This document shows positions 45,136-53,169 of a stretch of DNA of 64,000 nucleotides, piece by piece (positions within the stretch are counted from its first letter, which is position 1; the number at the start of each line of letters is the position of its first letter). The position numbers and the translations under genes were made by a program. The notes under the pieces were generated by a model, which searched no databases, was not told the origin of the DNA, and saw only the letters and a program-made list of their open reading frames with translations. The DNA is from Spirosoma sp. SC4-14 (GTDB taxonomy: Bacteria; Bacteroidota; Bacteroidia; Cytophagales; Spirosomataceae): assembly GCF_037201965.1 (NCBI RefSeq), contig NZ_CP147518.1:3899001-3963000 (forward strand), written 5' to 3'.

Positions 45136-46011
45136 ATGCGCGCATTTCCTCTTATTCTGTGTTTGCTGATTACAGCATCCTGTAAACTTACTATTCCTGA
45201 TACGGATAAAACCCTGTTTTCGTCGATCCCCGACACTACCCAAATACAGACAAACCGAATCAACTATGTAACGGGCATGGCTGACTCCCGTAGCCAGACT
45301 AATAATTTCTGGCTTATTCAGGGAGAAGGGACATCTAATAAACTTACCATGCTGGGCCACAACGGCCTGATAAAAGGAGAACTAACCATTCCCCGTTTTC
45401 CGAATCGCGACTGGGAAGATCTGGCCATTGGCCCCGGCCCCGAATCCGGAACAACTTATCTCTATATTGGCGACATTGGCGACTCGACCTACTCCAACGA
45501 CTATTATCAGATTTATCGGCTGCCAGAACCAGCCTCCGTCAACTCCTCAATAACGCAAATCGAACGGATTAACTTCACCTATCCCGATGGCGCCCAAACG
45601 GCCAAAGCGATGCTTGTTGACCCCGAAACGAAGGATATCTTTATTATTGTAAACCGAAATCCGAATGTCAAACTGTATCGCCTTCCTTATCCACAGGACA
45701 TCAACACCATTACGGTAGCCGAAGCCTTTGGCGAACTTCCCATAGGCATGGATGTTACAGGAGCCAGCATTTCAACTGATGGGCAGGAAGTTGTCGTTCG
45801 CAACTACACCCAGGCCTTTTACTGGAAGCGCTCTGGCCATCAAACCCTTGACGACCTACTTCGACATACGGTTTTTCGGATGGCACCTTTAGCCAGTGAG
45901 CCCAAAGGCGAAACTATCTGCTTCGATCAGGCCAACCGGGGGTATTATACACTCAGTCAGAAAAGCATGGCCAGTTCATCGGTTAATCTATACTACTTCG
46001 CCAAACAATAA
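45136..46011 (+). CDS. Lipoprotein, beta-propeller-like
   Basis: A 291-residue lipoprotein (LITASC, Cys about 16). Repeating strand patterns with WLIQ, GDIGDSTYSNDYYQIYRLPE, DPETKDIFIIVNRNPNVKLY and GASISTDGQEVVVRNYTQAF suggest a propeller with about five blades. No catalytic motif was recognised. It is alone between a divergent gene and a BNR protein. Confidence 0.7.
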   Translation: MRAFPLILCLLITASCKLTIPDTDKTLFSSIPDTTQIQTNRINYVTGMADSRSQTNNFWLIQGEGTSNKLTMLGHNGLIKGELTIPRFPNRDWEDLAIGPGPESGTTYLYIGDIGDSTYSNDYYQIYRLPEPASVNSSITQIERINFTYPDGAQTAKAMLVDPETKDIFIIVNRNPNVKLYRLPYPQDINTITVAEAFGELPIGMDVTGASISTDGQEVVVRNYTQAFYWKRSGHQTLDDLLRHTVFRMAPLASEPKGETICFDQANRGYYTLSQKSMASSSVNLYYFAKQ

Positions 46012-46193
46012 TCGATAATCGCCCATCAGGCAGTTTCACTAATTCAGCGTAGTTGGCAAACCGGCAGCAGCTCCATTTACTGACAGTATGGAACAGTTGC
46101 CGCAGACTTTATCGGGCAAGGGATAGCCATGTTGAGCAAAAAATCTGTATCTAAAGTACGTCCCTTACTGAATCAGCCAGAACAATACGCGTT

Positions 46194-47417
46194 ATGAAAA
46201 ATCGCTCCTGTGTCCTGCCAGCTATCGCCTTCAGACTGTTTATGGGCATTGGCCTGTTGCTTAGCTGGCCAATGATGCCCTGCATCGGGCAGGGTTTTGT
46301 CAATGTGCCGGGTGTCGTGATCGACCATCTACCCAAATCGACCCGTAACTACATCGGCTCACCGAGCATCGTTATTTTACCCAATGGAAAATACATTGCC
46401 TCGCACGATATTTTCGGCAAAGGCCCAACGCCCCAGCATACGCATGTATTTGAGTCGGCCAATAAAGGAAAGAGCTGGCAAAAAATTGCCGAACTCGATA
46501 GCCTCTGGTGGGCCACGCTCTTCATTAACAAAGGAGCCTTATATTTATTGGGAACAACAAGAGAGTACGGACGAATGTCGATTCGGCGCTCTATGGATGG
46601 TGGTCATAGCTGGAGCCAGGTAGAAGAAGGCATTCTAAATACGGGCGACGGTTATCATTGCGCATCGGTGCCGGTTCAGGTTTTCAAAGGTCGGGTCTGG
46701 AAAGGCATGGAGCGCAACGTTCCCGTAACGAGCTGGGGCAATTTTCAGAGTTTTGTGGCATCGGCCCCCGTTGATGCCAATTTGCTCGACTCCAAAAGCT
46801 GGACATTTACGCCAAGCCTGATTTACAACAAAACTGCCTGGAAACCCGGAAATGCCTGGCTGGAGGGGAATGTGGTCATGAACCCCCAGGGCGAAATCTG
46901 GAACATCCTTCGGGTCAATAACCTGGAAGACGACCAGGCGGCAATGTATCGGGTAAGCGACGATGGCCAAACGGCCGATTCAACAACGGTAACATTTATC
47001 CGGCTGCCGGGGGCGTGTAAAAAATTCAATATCCGTTTCGATCCTAAAACGAACCGGTATTATACCTTTACCAACTACGCCCTTCCCCAATACCGATCGT
47101 ACCGACGCGAACGCGCCCGCAATGCGCAGGTGCTGCTTTCGTCGCCCGATCTGACAAACTGGACCATTCAGGGTATTGTATTGTTTAACCCCGATATCGA
47201 AAAACACGGGTTTCAGTATCTGGACTGGCAATTCGATGGTAAAGATATTGTCATTGCTTCCCGAACGGCCTTTGAGGATGGCCTGGGCGGAGCCGATAAT
47301 CAGCATAATTCCAATTTCCTCACCTTTCATCGGGTCAAAAATTTTCGTCATTACAAGACCCCGGCCCAATGGCAACCCCTGCTGAAAGGCATTACCGACT
47401 TTGGTGTACTGAACTAA
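46194..47417 (+). CDS. Secreted BNR/sialidase-like protein
   Basis: A 407-residue protein with a signal peptide near its N-terminus (LFMGIGLLLSWPMMPCIGQG). The mature part has Asp-box-type elements (SIRRSMDGGHSWSQVEEG, VFESANKGKSWQKIAELDS), the hallmark of BNR propellers, as in sialidases and exo-glycosidases. The catalytic Arg triad of sialidases was not confirmed, so the activity is open. It is on the plus strand, 24 bases upstream of the phosphoribosyltransferase gene. Confidence 0.75.
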   Translation: MKNRSCVLPAIAFRLFMGIGLLLSWPMMPCIGQGFVNVPGVVIDHLPKSTRNYIGSPSIVILPNGKYIASHDIFGKGPTPQHTHVFESANKGKSWQKIAELDSLWWATLFINKGALYLLGTTREYGRMSIRRSMDGGHSWSQVEEGILNTGDGYHCASVPVQVFKGRVWKGMERNVPVTSWGNFQSFVASAPVDANLLDSKSWTFTPSLIYNKTAWKPGNAWLEGNVVMNPQGEIWNILRVNNLEDDQAAMYRVSDDGQTADSTTVTFIRLPGACKKFNIRFDPKTNRYYTFTNYALPQYRSYRRERARNAQVLLSSPDLTNWTIQGIVLFNPDIEKHGFQYLDWQFDGKDIVIASRTAFEDGLGGADNQHNSNFLTFHRVKNFRHYKTPAQWQPLLKGITDFGVLN

Positions 47418-47441
47418 TTTTCAACAAACATCAAGTATCTA

Positions 47442-48077
47442 ATGCGTTTCCGAGATCGAACCGAAGCGGGACAGCTTTTGGCCGAACTGCTGAAGCCTTA
47501 TACCAAGCAGGCTAACACGCTCATACTGGCCTTACCCAGAGGTGGAGTCCCCGTCGCGTACGAAATTGCCCGGCAACTCCACCTTCCCCTCGACGTTTTT
47601 CTGGTTCGTAAATTAGGACTTCCTCATCAGCCCGAACTCGCGATGGGTGCTATAGCCTCCGGTGGTGTGCAGGTATTGAACAACGACATAATCCAATCGT
47701 ATGCCATTTCAGCCGAAACACTTGCCCAGGTTGTCAGGCGCGAAAGCCAGGAGCTGCAACGCCGGGAGCGCCTTTACCGAAATGAAAAACCACCCCATCA
47801 ACTCGTCGACAAAACCATTATTCTCGTCGACGATGGCTTAGCAACTGGTGCCAGCATGCGGGCCGCCATCACTGCCTTAAGGCAACAGAACCCGAAGCAG
47901 CTCATTGTTGCGGTTCCCGTAGCAGACCAACAGGCCAGCGACGAATTCCGGCAGATTGCCGACCAGGTTGTTTGTATAACTACGCCTTCGCCATTCTATG
48001 GAGTGGGTATGTGGTACGACGATTTCTCGCAAACAACCGATGAAGAAGTCAGGCAACTGCTCGGCAGGTTCAGCTAA
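47442..48077 (+). CDS. Phosphoribosyltransferase
   Basis: A 211-residue type I PRTase. LILALPRGGVPVAYEIARQL (about 27) is the loop region, and the PRPP-binding motif is TIILVDDGLATGASMRAAIT (about 127-146) with DDG.ATG. These enzymes transfer phosphoribosyl groups or act as regulators with the same fold. It has the layout of stand-alone Bacteroidota members without a second domain. Base specificity is unknown. Confidence 0.88.
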   Translation: MRFRDRTEAGQLLAELLKPYTKQANTLILALPRGGVPVAYEIARQLHLPLDVFLVRKLGLPHQPELAMGAIASGGVQVLNNDIIQSYAISAETLAQVVRRESQELQRRERLYRNEKPPHQLVDKTIILVDDGLATGASMRAAITALRQQNPKQLIVAVPVADQQASDEFRQIADQVVCITTPSPFYGVGMWYDDFSQTTDEEVRQLLGRFS

Positions 48078-48208
48078 CAACCAACACGGCTGCACACATA
48101 CCCCAGAACGGTCTGCCGCATCGGTCTCTCTTCAAAAAAATAGCTTTCTGCAAACATTTAGGCCGAAAATTACTTATATGAAGAAATGCCATATATCCTT
48201 GCCAGTCC

Positions 48209-48610
48209 ATGAACGTTAACACCAGGTGGGTTGCATTACTCGATGAAGACCAGGACGATTTTCTGATACTAGCACAGGGTATCAATACCTGGGCTACCGG
48301 TATTGACTTAGTATGGTTTAAAAACTTCCTTCAATTTGAATCGGCTTTACAAACGCAGGAAACCCCTCCTTCATTGATCATTCTCAATGGAATTGCGCCA
48401 TCGGGAACAGAATTTGAATGGGTGAAGCAGTTTAAAACGAGTTCTTCTTTCATCGAAATCCCAATAATTATTATGGTTGAAGATTACTGGGAAGCGCAAA
48501 AACAACGATACAAGACGCTGAATATTTCCGACTACGTGACAAAGCCCGTTGGGCAGACCGAATTGAAAACCCTGGTTGACAAAATCAGATCCTTTGTCCC
48601 GGTCATTTAG
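48209..48610 (+). CDS. Receiver-like protein lacking the phospho-Asp
   Basis: A 133-residue single receiver domain. The acidic pocket is present (LLDEDQDDFLIL, D12/D14 region) and so is the conserved Lys (DYVTKPVGQTE), but the phosphoacceptor position reads SLIILNGIAPSG, with Asn60 where Asp is expected; the Thr/Ser switch position is Val (IIIMVEDYW). It should not be phosphorylated in the normal way and may be an always-on or scaffold receiver. Its 3' end overlaps the convergent S41 peptidase gene by 8 bases. Confidence 0.8.
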   Translation: MNVNTRWVALLDEDQDDFLILAQGINTWATGIDLVWFKNFLQFESALQTQETPPSLIILNGIAPSGTEFEWVKQFKTSSSFIEIPIIIMVEDYWEAQKQRYKTLNISDYVTKPVGQTELKTLVDKIRSFVPVI

Positions 48611-50054
48611 CGTCGCCCAGCGTACTGCCGGGAGTTCGAATCAACCCCAGTGTGTAGATCATGACCGGGTCTCGTTGATGCAGGATGTCATTAATCGTAG
48701 GCTCAAGGCTATGATCAGGAATAATTCCACGGTCGGTATACGGATAGGCCGACACATTGGCCATGTTAAAACCAAACATACCGATGCCCAGATCGATTTT
48801 CGAATTTGGGAGCTGTGTGATGGTAAAAATACCACTACTGTTCACTTTATAGCCTCCGCCCGTCTCCTGCCCAATAAAGAGCACATCACGGGCGCGCTCA
48901 TTCCGATACGCGTGCAGGTGTGCGGCCAGTTCGGACGTAACCGAAAAACTTCCTCCATTGATCAGCACATACAATTTTCCGTTGAAGGCGTCCTTTTCCG
49001 GCTTCTGTAGTTTTAGTCCGCGATGTTTGGTAAACACATACCCATCGCCCTGTTTCTTAACCACCAGCCAGCGCATTTTCATATAAAGCGGTGAGGTCCA
49101 GGCAGGAAATGAAAATTTCTTTTTTTGCCGAACACTAATATGGTCGTAGTAACGGAAGGGCTTGTCGGACAGGTAGCGGGCCAGCAATACCCCCCACGAC
49201 TCTTCGCCCCCTTCATTATTGCGCAGATCGAGAATCAGTTGTTGAATACCCTTCTGCTTTATTTCCCGGAACGATGTTTTCAGAAACATTTTGTAATCGG
49301 GGTCCTTTTTTTCGGCCCAGAAACGGTCGATGGTCATCACGGCCGTCTGCGCATCGGCATACGTGAGCCGAAACGGCGATTGTAGTGCTGGCTTATGTCC
49401 GTCGACGTAGGTTTTGATGGCCTGTTCTGAAACTGGCTTTAGGGTTGCCTTCTGCGTTTCATTACCAACCCGATACACAACCTCAAAAGCATCCGGCGTT
49501 TCGATAAAGGTGGCGTAATAGCCTGAAAAAAAGTGGTTAAGATCGCCGTATTTACCCCCAGTCCGGTTGCCATCGGCAAAGGTCATATTAGGCAAAAGCG
49601 TTCGAATAATAGCCGCTATGGGTTGTCCGTTGATGGTTAGAACTTCTGCCCCTTCGGGTACTTTTCCACCGCCATAATTGCCCTGTACCCAGGCTTTATC
49701 GTGCTGAAAATATAGTTTCAGCGGAAACAGTTTTTCGGTCGAAAACGGGTAATGTTCGTCGCGGCCCGAAACAATCCATTTGATGTGGCCATCGTGCAGA
49801 GCAACCAGCAGGGGCACCATTGTCACATAAAACTCCTGCTGCGTCATTGGTTGGTTCAGGCGGGCCGCCGTTGCCGTGAACAACGAATCGAAAACGGGTT
49901 TCGGCGTATACCGATACATCTCGGGATGCACTTCGTTGAGTGCCGTGCGCAAGCGGGCAAAATCGGTTTGTAGTTGTTCGGGCGAGAGCGTTTGCGCCAC
50001 AAGTGGGCCATTCAGAAATGCCCCCAGCAGAGCTGCATAAACTGTTTTTTTCAT
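48603..50054 (-). CDS. S41-family peptidase
   Basis: A 483-residue secreted serine peptidase (signal peptide MKKTVYAALLGAFLNGPLVA). N-terminal helical region (LQTDFARLRTALNEVHPEMY), a PDZ-like middle (GAEVLTINGQPIAAIIRTLL) and the tail-specific-protease domain with the catalytic Ser in VLINGGSFSVTSELAAHLHA (about 378). S41 enzymes such as CtpA and Tsp process or degrade envelope proteins. It is followed by the LytTR regulator gene 102 bases upstream on the same strand; a shared operon is possible but not shown. Confidence 0.9.
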   Translation of the reverse strand: MKKTVYAALLGAFLNGPLVAQTLSPEQLQTDFARLRTALNEVHPEMYRYTPKPVFDSLFTATAARLNQPMTQQEFYVTMVPLLVALHDGHIKWIVSGRDEHYPFSTEKLFPLKLYFQHDKAWVQGNYGGGKVPEGAEVLTINGQPIAAIIRTLLPNMTFADGNRTGGKYGDLNHFFSGYYATFIETPDAFEVVYRVGNETQKATLKPVSEQAIKTYVDGHKPALQSPFRLTYADAQTAVMTIDRFWAEKKDPDYKMFLKTSFREIKQKGIQQLILDLRNNEGGEESWGVLLARYLSDKPFRYYDHISVRQKKKFSFPAWTSPLYMKMRWLVVKKQGDGYVFTKHRGLKLQKPEKDAFNGKLYVLINGGSFSVTSELAAHLHAYRNERARDVLFIGQETGGGYKVNSSGIFTITQLPNSKIDLGIGMFGFNMANVSAYPYTDRGIIPDHSLEPTINDILHQRDPVMIYTLGLIRTPGSTLGDAK

Positions 50055-50156
50055 TAGGTATAGCGTTGTCGTAACAACACAAAACTGGCCATAACCTCAT
50101 CCCGCACCAATTGCCCAAACACCGAACAGTCTGAATTTAAGACTGAACTGTTAATT

Positions 50157-50996
50157 TCATTCACCTAACCATTGCTTAAACTCGCCCGCTTTTTCGCGGC
50201 TAACGATAACTTCCTCCTCAAAAGCAGGCCGAAGATTTACCTTAAGTTTTCCATTGAAATACAAATGCACCTTATCGACCGCCCCGAGCTCTGCGATAAT
50301 CTGCCGGTTCAGACGAAAAAATCGCCGTGGATCGAGCATTTGCGCCAGTTCGTCAAGCGTATAGTCGAGCAGCCATTCCGAACTGTCGCGCGTTTTCAGG
50401 AACGACATTTTGTTGCGGGTCACGAAATAGGCAACTTCATCAATGCCAACCGAAAACAAGCGCTGCCCCTGTTTGATCATGAACCGGTCGCGATAGAATG
50501 GCGAAGGCGATTGCATTGTTGCCACGGGTGCAGGTAAATCAACGGGAGAGACTTCGCGCCATTGTTGAAGTAAACTCAGCAGCGATTGTTGCAGGGTGTC
50601 GGGCAAGACTCTTTCCTTCTGACCGGGCCCTGCCAGCGTCTGCCGCATGGCTTGTAGTTTCGCCAGTGCCTGCCGCAGATCTTCTTCCTTGATGGGTTTC
50701 AATAGATAATCGATACTGTTGACCCGAAAGGCTTTGATGGCATATTCGTCGTAGGCCGTTGTAAAAATAACGGGGCTTTTTACCGATACCCGCCCGAAAA
50801 TATCGAAGCTCTGCCCATCGGCCAGTTCAATATCCATAAAGATCAGATCGGGCTGCGGATTCGTCCGAAGCCAGTCGACCGACTCGTCGACGCTCACCGT
50901 TGTTCCAACAATGGTGGCCGCTGGTTCCACATCGAGGAGTAGTCGCTGGAGCTTACGGGCTGTTAGTTCTTCGTCTTCAATGATGAGAATGGTCAT
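50157..50996 (-). CDS. LytTR-family response regulator
   Basis: A 279-residue regulator: receiver domain (MTILIIEDEELTARKLQRLL; phosphoacceptor Asp55 in DLIFMDIELADG; Lys in DYLLKPIKEED) and a C-terminal LytTR DNA-binding domain (about 170-275, with FFRLNRQIIAELGAVDKVHL). It works with the LytS-type kinase encoded directly upstream; the genes overlap by 20 bases. LytS/LytTR pairs often respond to cell-wall or membrane state. Target promoters are not visible here. Confidence 0.93.
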   Translation of the reverse strand: MTILIIEDEELTARKLQRLLLDVEPAATIVGTTVSVDESVDWLRTNPQPDLIFMDIELADGQSFDIFGRVSVKSPVIFTTAYDEYAIKAFRVNSIDYLLKPIKEEDLRQALAKLQAMRQTLAGPGQKERVLPDTLQQSLLSLLQQWREVSPVDLPAPVATMQSPSPFYRDRFMIKQGQRLFSVGIDEVAYFVTRNKMSFLKTRDSSEWLLDYTLDELAQMLDPRRFFRLNRQIIAELGAVDKVHLYFNGKLKVNLRPAFEEEVIVSREKAGEFKQWLGE

Positions 50997-52023
50997 AGCG
51001 GGTTTCCTGAATTAGCGGAATCATCACCTGAAAAGATTCGTCGGTCTGCTCAATCAAAACAGCTGGCTGCCCCATTAACTGATATTTGGCGGTAATATTG
51101 GCAAGCCCGGTTCGGTTCGAGGGAACTACATTCAGCTTTTTCCGAACCGAATTCCATACACAAAGTCGATGGTTCGTTTCGATAAAAACCCGAATCAGTA
51201 AAGGTCGATTAGGCAGGGCTGCATTATGCTTAACCGCATTTTCGACCAGCAACTGAAGCGTTAGCGGGGCAATCAGAAACGAATAATAACGACTATCGAC
51301 CGCAATATCGAGTTCGACACTACGCCCAAACCGCATTTGTAGCAGGTGAAAATAGGCCCGAATGAACTGAAGCTCACTATCGAGGGAGGTCAGTGGCTGC
51401 TCGTTGGTCTGGAGCACATAGCGGTACACCAATGCCAGTTCTTCAATAAATCGCTCGGCCTGTTTTGGGTTTTCGGTCACCAGCGACGACAGGGTACTTA
51501 GGCTATTAAAGAGAAAATGCGGATTGATTTGCGCTTTGAGCGAATCGAGCTGACTTTGAAGCGCCTGTTTTTTAAGCTGTTCGGCTTCGTAATAGGTAGT
51601 CCACCACTGCCGGTAGAGATAGCGGGCTTCATAAATGGTTGCCAATGGCACCGTAAACAGAAAAGGAATCAGCACACTGAGCCAATATGCCCGCGCCGAC
51701 ATGGGGTATCCCCAAAAGGTAGTAACGTCGTAGAAGTACATGAAGGCCAGCCGCTGAACCAGTGTAGTCAGCGTAAACCAGGCCATCTGTTCCAGAATTC
51801 GCTGGGTTGTCTGACTTAGTTTGGGAAAATGCCGACGCGCCCGGATAATGCCCAGCCGTGCCACTTCCCAGATCAGTACACACTCCAGCAAACTCATTAC
51901 CAACGCAACCCAACGACTAATGTGCCGGGCATCGTTGTCGGGTTGGTAGAAGATAAAATTCGAAACAATGGCAATGAGCGGAACGCCAGCCAGACGCAGC
52001 CACCGATCGTTTAGGTTTTCCAT
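50977..52023 (-). CDS. LytS-type histidine kinase
   Basis: A 348-residue membrane kinase with about four to five N-terminal transmembrane helices (PLIAIVSNFIFYQPDND, VALVMSLLECVLIWEVARLG, LSVLIPFLFTVPLATIYEAR) and the His_kinase domain INPHFLFNSLSTLSSLV (phosphoacceptor His about 172), then the N-box LQLLVENAVKHNAAL. The short ATPase region is typical of this family. It lies upstream of, and overlaps, its LytTR partner gene, so the two are co-transcribed. Confidence 0.92.
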   Translation of the reverse strand: MENLNDRWLRLAGVPLIAIVSNFIFYQPDNDARHISRWVALVMSLLECVLIWEVARLGIIRARRHFPKLSQTTQRILEQMAWFTLTTLVQRLAFMYFYDVTTFWGYPMSARAYWLSVLIPFLFTVPLATIYEARYLYRQWWTTYYEAEQLKKQALQSQLDSLKAQINPHFLFNSLSTLSSLVTENPKQAERFIEELALVYRYVLQTNEQPLTSLDSELQFIRAYFHLLQMRFGRSVELDIAVDSRYYSFLIAPLTLQLLVENAVKHNAALPNRPLLIRVFIETNHRLCVWNSVRKKLNVVPSNRTGLANITAKYQLMGQPAVLIEQTDESFQVMIPLIQETRYDHSHH

Positions 52024-52134
52024 GCATCGGTAAATATATCACCAACGCTCCTAAACGGCCAGTAATCCGAGACCGAAGTGTCGGAAAAAGATACCAGACT
52101 GTAGCTATTACGGGCAGAGCCGATTTAAAATTTG

Positions 52135-52189
52135 TTTTACCGAAACGTCAACTCTGTGCTCTTTGCGCCGGGCCGAGGTTTCGGTAAAA
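52135..52189 (-). terminator. Inverted repeat with A/T edges
   Basis: TTTTACCGAAAC at 52135-52146 and GTTTCGGTAAAA at 52178-52189 are exact reverse complements with a 31-base loop. On the minus strand it lies after the DUF2807 gene stop (52206), so it could end that transcript. Confidence 0.55.
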
Positions 52190-52205
52190 AAATATGGGCG
52201 CATAG

Positions 52206-52922
52206 CTAATCGGTTTCAACCGTGCTGGCTCCACTTAACCGCTGGTGAATCGAGGGATTTCCCCGATAGCGCACATAACTGGCTCCGCTGGCATCGATAT
52301 CCAGTGAATTGGATACGCTTACATGCGCTTTGCTGGCCCCCGACAGATTTAGATCGGCCTCGTTTACGGCATAACCAAAGCCCTGAAGAATCGACGCCCC
52401 TGACAATTCAGCCACAAGTGATCGACCCACTCCTCCCAATTGCAGATTCGATGCTCCCGTCAACAACAGCTTGACGCGGTCGGCCTGTACCTGAAACTGA
52501 CCTTTCGACGCGCCCGACAGTTCAATATCCAGTTCGTTTAGTTTGTCAAAACCAGCAATCGACGACTGGCTGGCCCCTGAAAAGGCAACACCACGGATCG
52601 TGGGCATGGTAATGGTAAATGCTGTTTCGTACTGCCGATTGCGCGAATTACGGTAGCGGGCATATAACGTTCCATTGCGGGTATACACATCCAGATCGTC
52701 GAGATTCCGGCGGTCGCCCTCGGCCACAACCCGAAAATCAGTACCCGGCTGAACCGTTATCGTGAAGGCGCTACCCATATCGAGCCGGTCGAAATTAGCC
52801 AGCCCAAACGTTTGCTGATCGCCCTGATAGGGACCAATATCTTCGCGACGCCAGCCACAGGCACTTACTATAAAAACCAGAAATACAGTACAGATTAACT
52901 GAAAAAAAGAAAACCGTTTCAT
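52206..52922 (-). CDS. DUF2807 head-GIN-type lipoprotein
   Basis: A 238-residue lipoprotein (lipobox IVSAC, Cys about 22) with a DUF2807 beta-solenoid. Repeats of the SGAS type recur: VAFSGASQSSIAGFDKLNEL, IELSGASKGQFQVQADRVKL, AELSGASILQGFGY, LNLSGASKAHVSVSNSLDID and QRLSGASTVETD. This family forms a right-handed beta-helix on the cell surface or periplasm; function is unknown. It stands between the LytS and the STN-solenoid genes. Confidence 0.87.
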   Translation of the reverse strand: MKRFSFFQLICTVFLVFIVSACGWRREDIGPYQGDQQTFGLANFDRLDMGSAFTITVQPGTDFRVVAEGDRRNLDDLDVYTRNGTLYARYRNSRNRQYETAFTITMPTIRGVAFSGASQSSIAGFDKLNELDIELSGASKGQFQVQADRVKLLLTGASNLQLGGVGRSLVAELSGASILQGFGYAVNEADLNLSGASKAHVSVSNSLDIDASGASYVRYRGNPSIHQRLSGASTVETD

Positions 52923-53117
52923 GTTCTTACAAATTATTGTTCAAGTATGAGCGGTAGACGCAGTAGCTGAGAAAGACTCATACAACTGCCCGCTCCGACC
53001 TAATGACAGCCAACTTAAGCGTTCCCCCTACGCCCCAACAACTTTTTTCAGACAAACCGGAACAATCCTCCCCCAGACCCGCCGAAAACCCGACTGGGCT
53101 GAGTGGTTAGCATTGCT

Positions 53118-53140
53118 CGTCAGCGATTGCATCGCTGACG
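53118..53140. repeat. 10-bp perfect stem-loop
   Basis: CGTCAGCGAT and ATCGCTGACG pair perfectly around a 3-base loop, in the 250-base spacer before the STN gene. It may be a terminator without T-run, or a dispersed repeat; the arm words are typical of intergenic hairpins. Confidence 0.6.
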
Positions 53141-53169
53141 AACGTGAGTAAGTGACAAATCACCAATGA

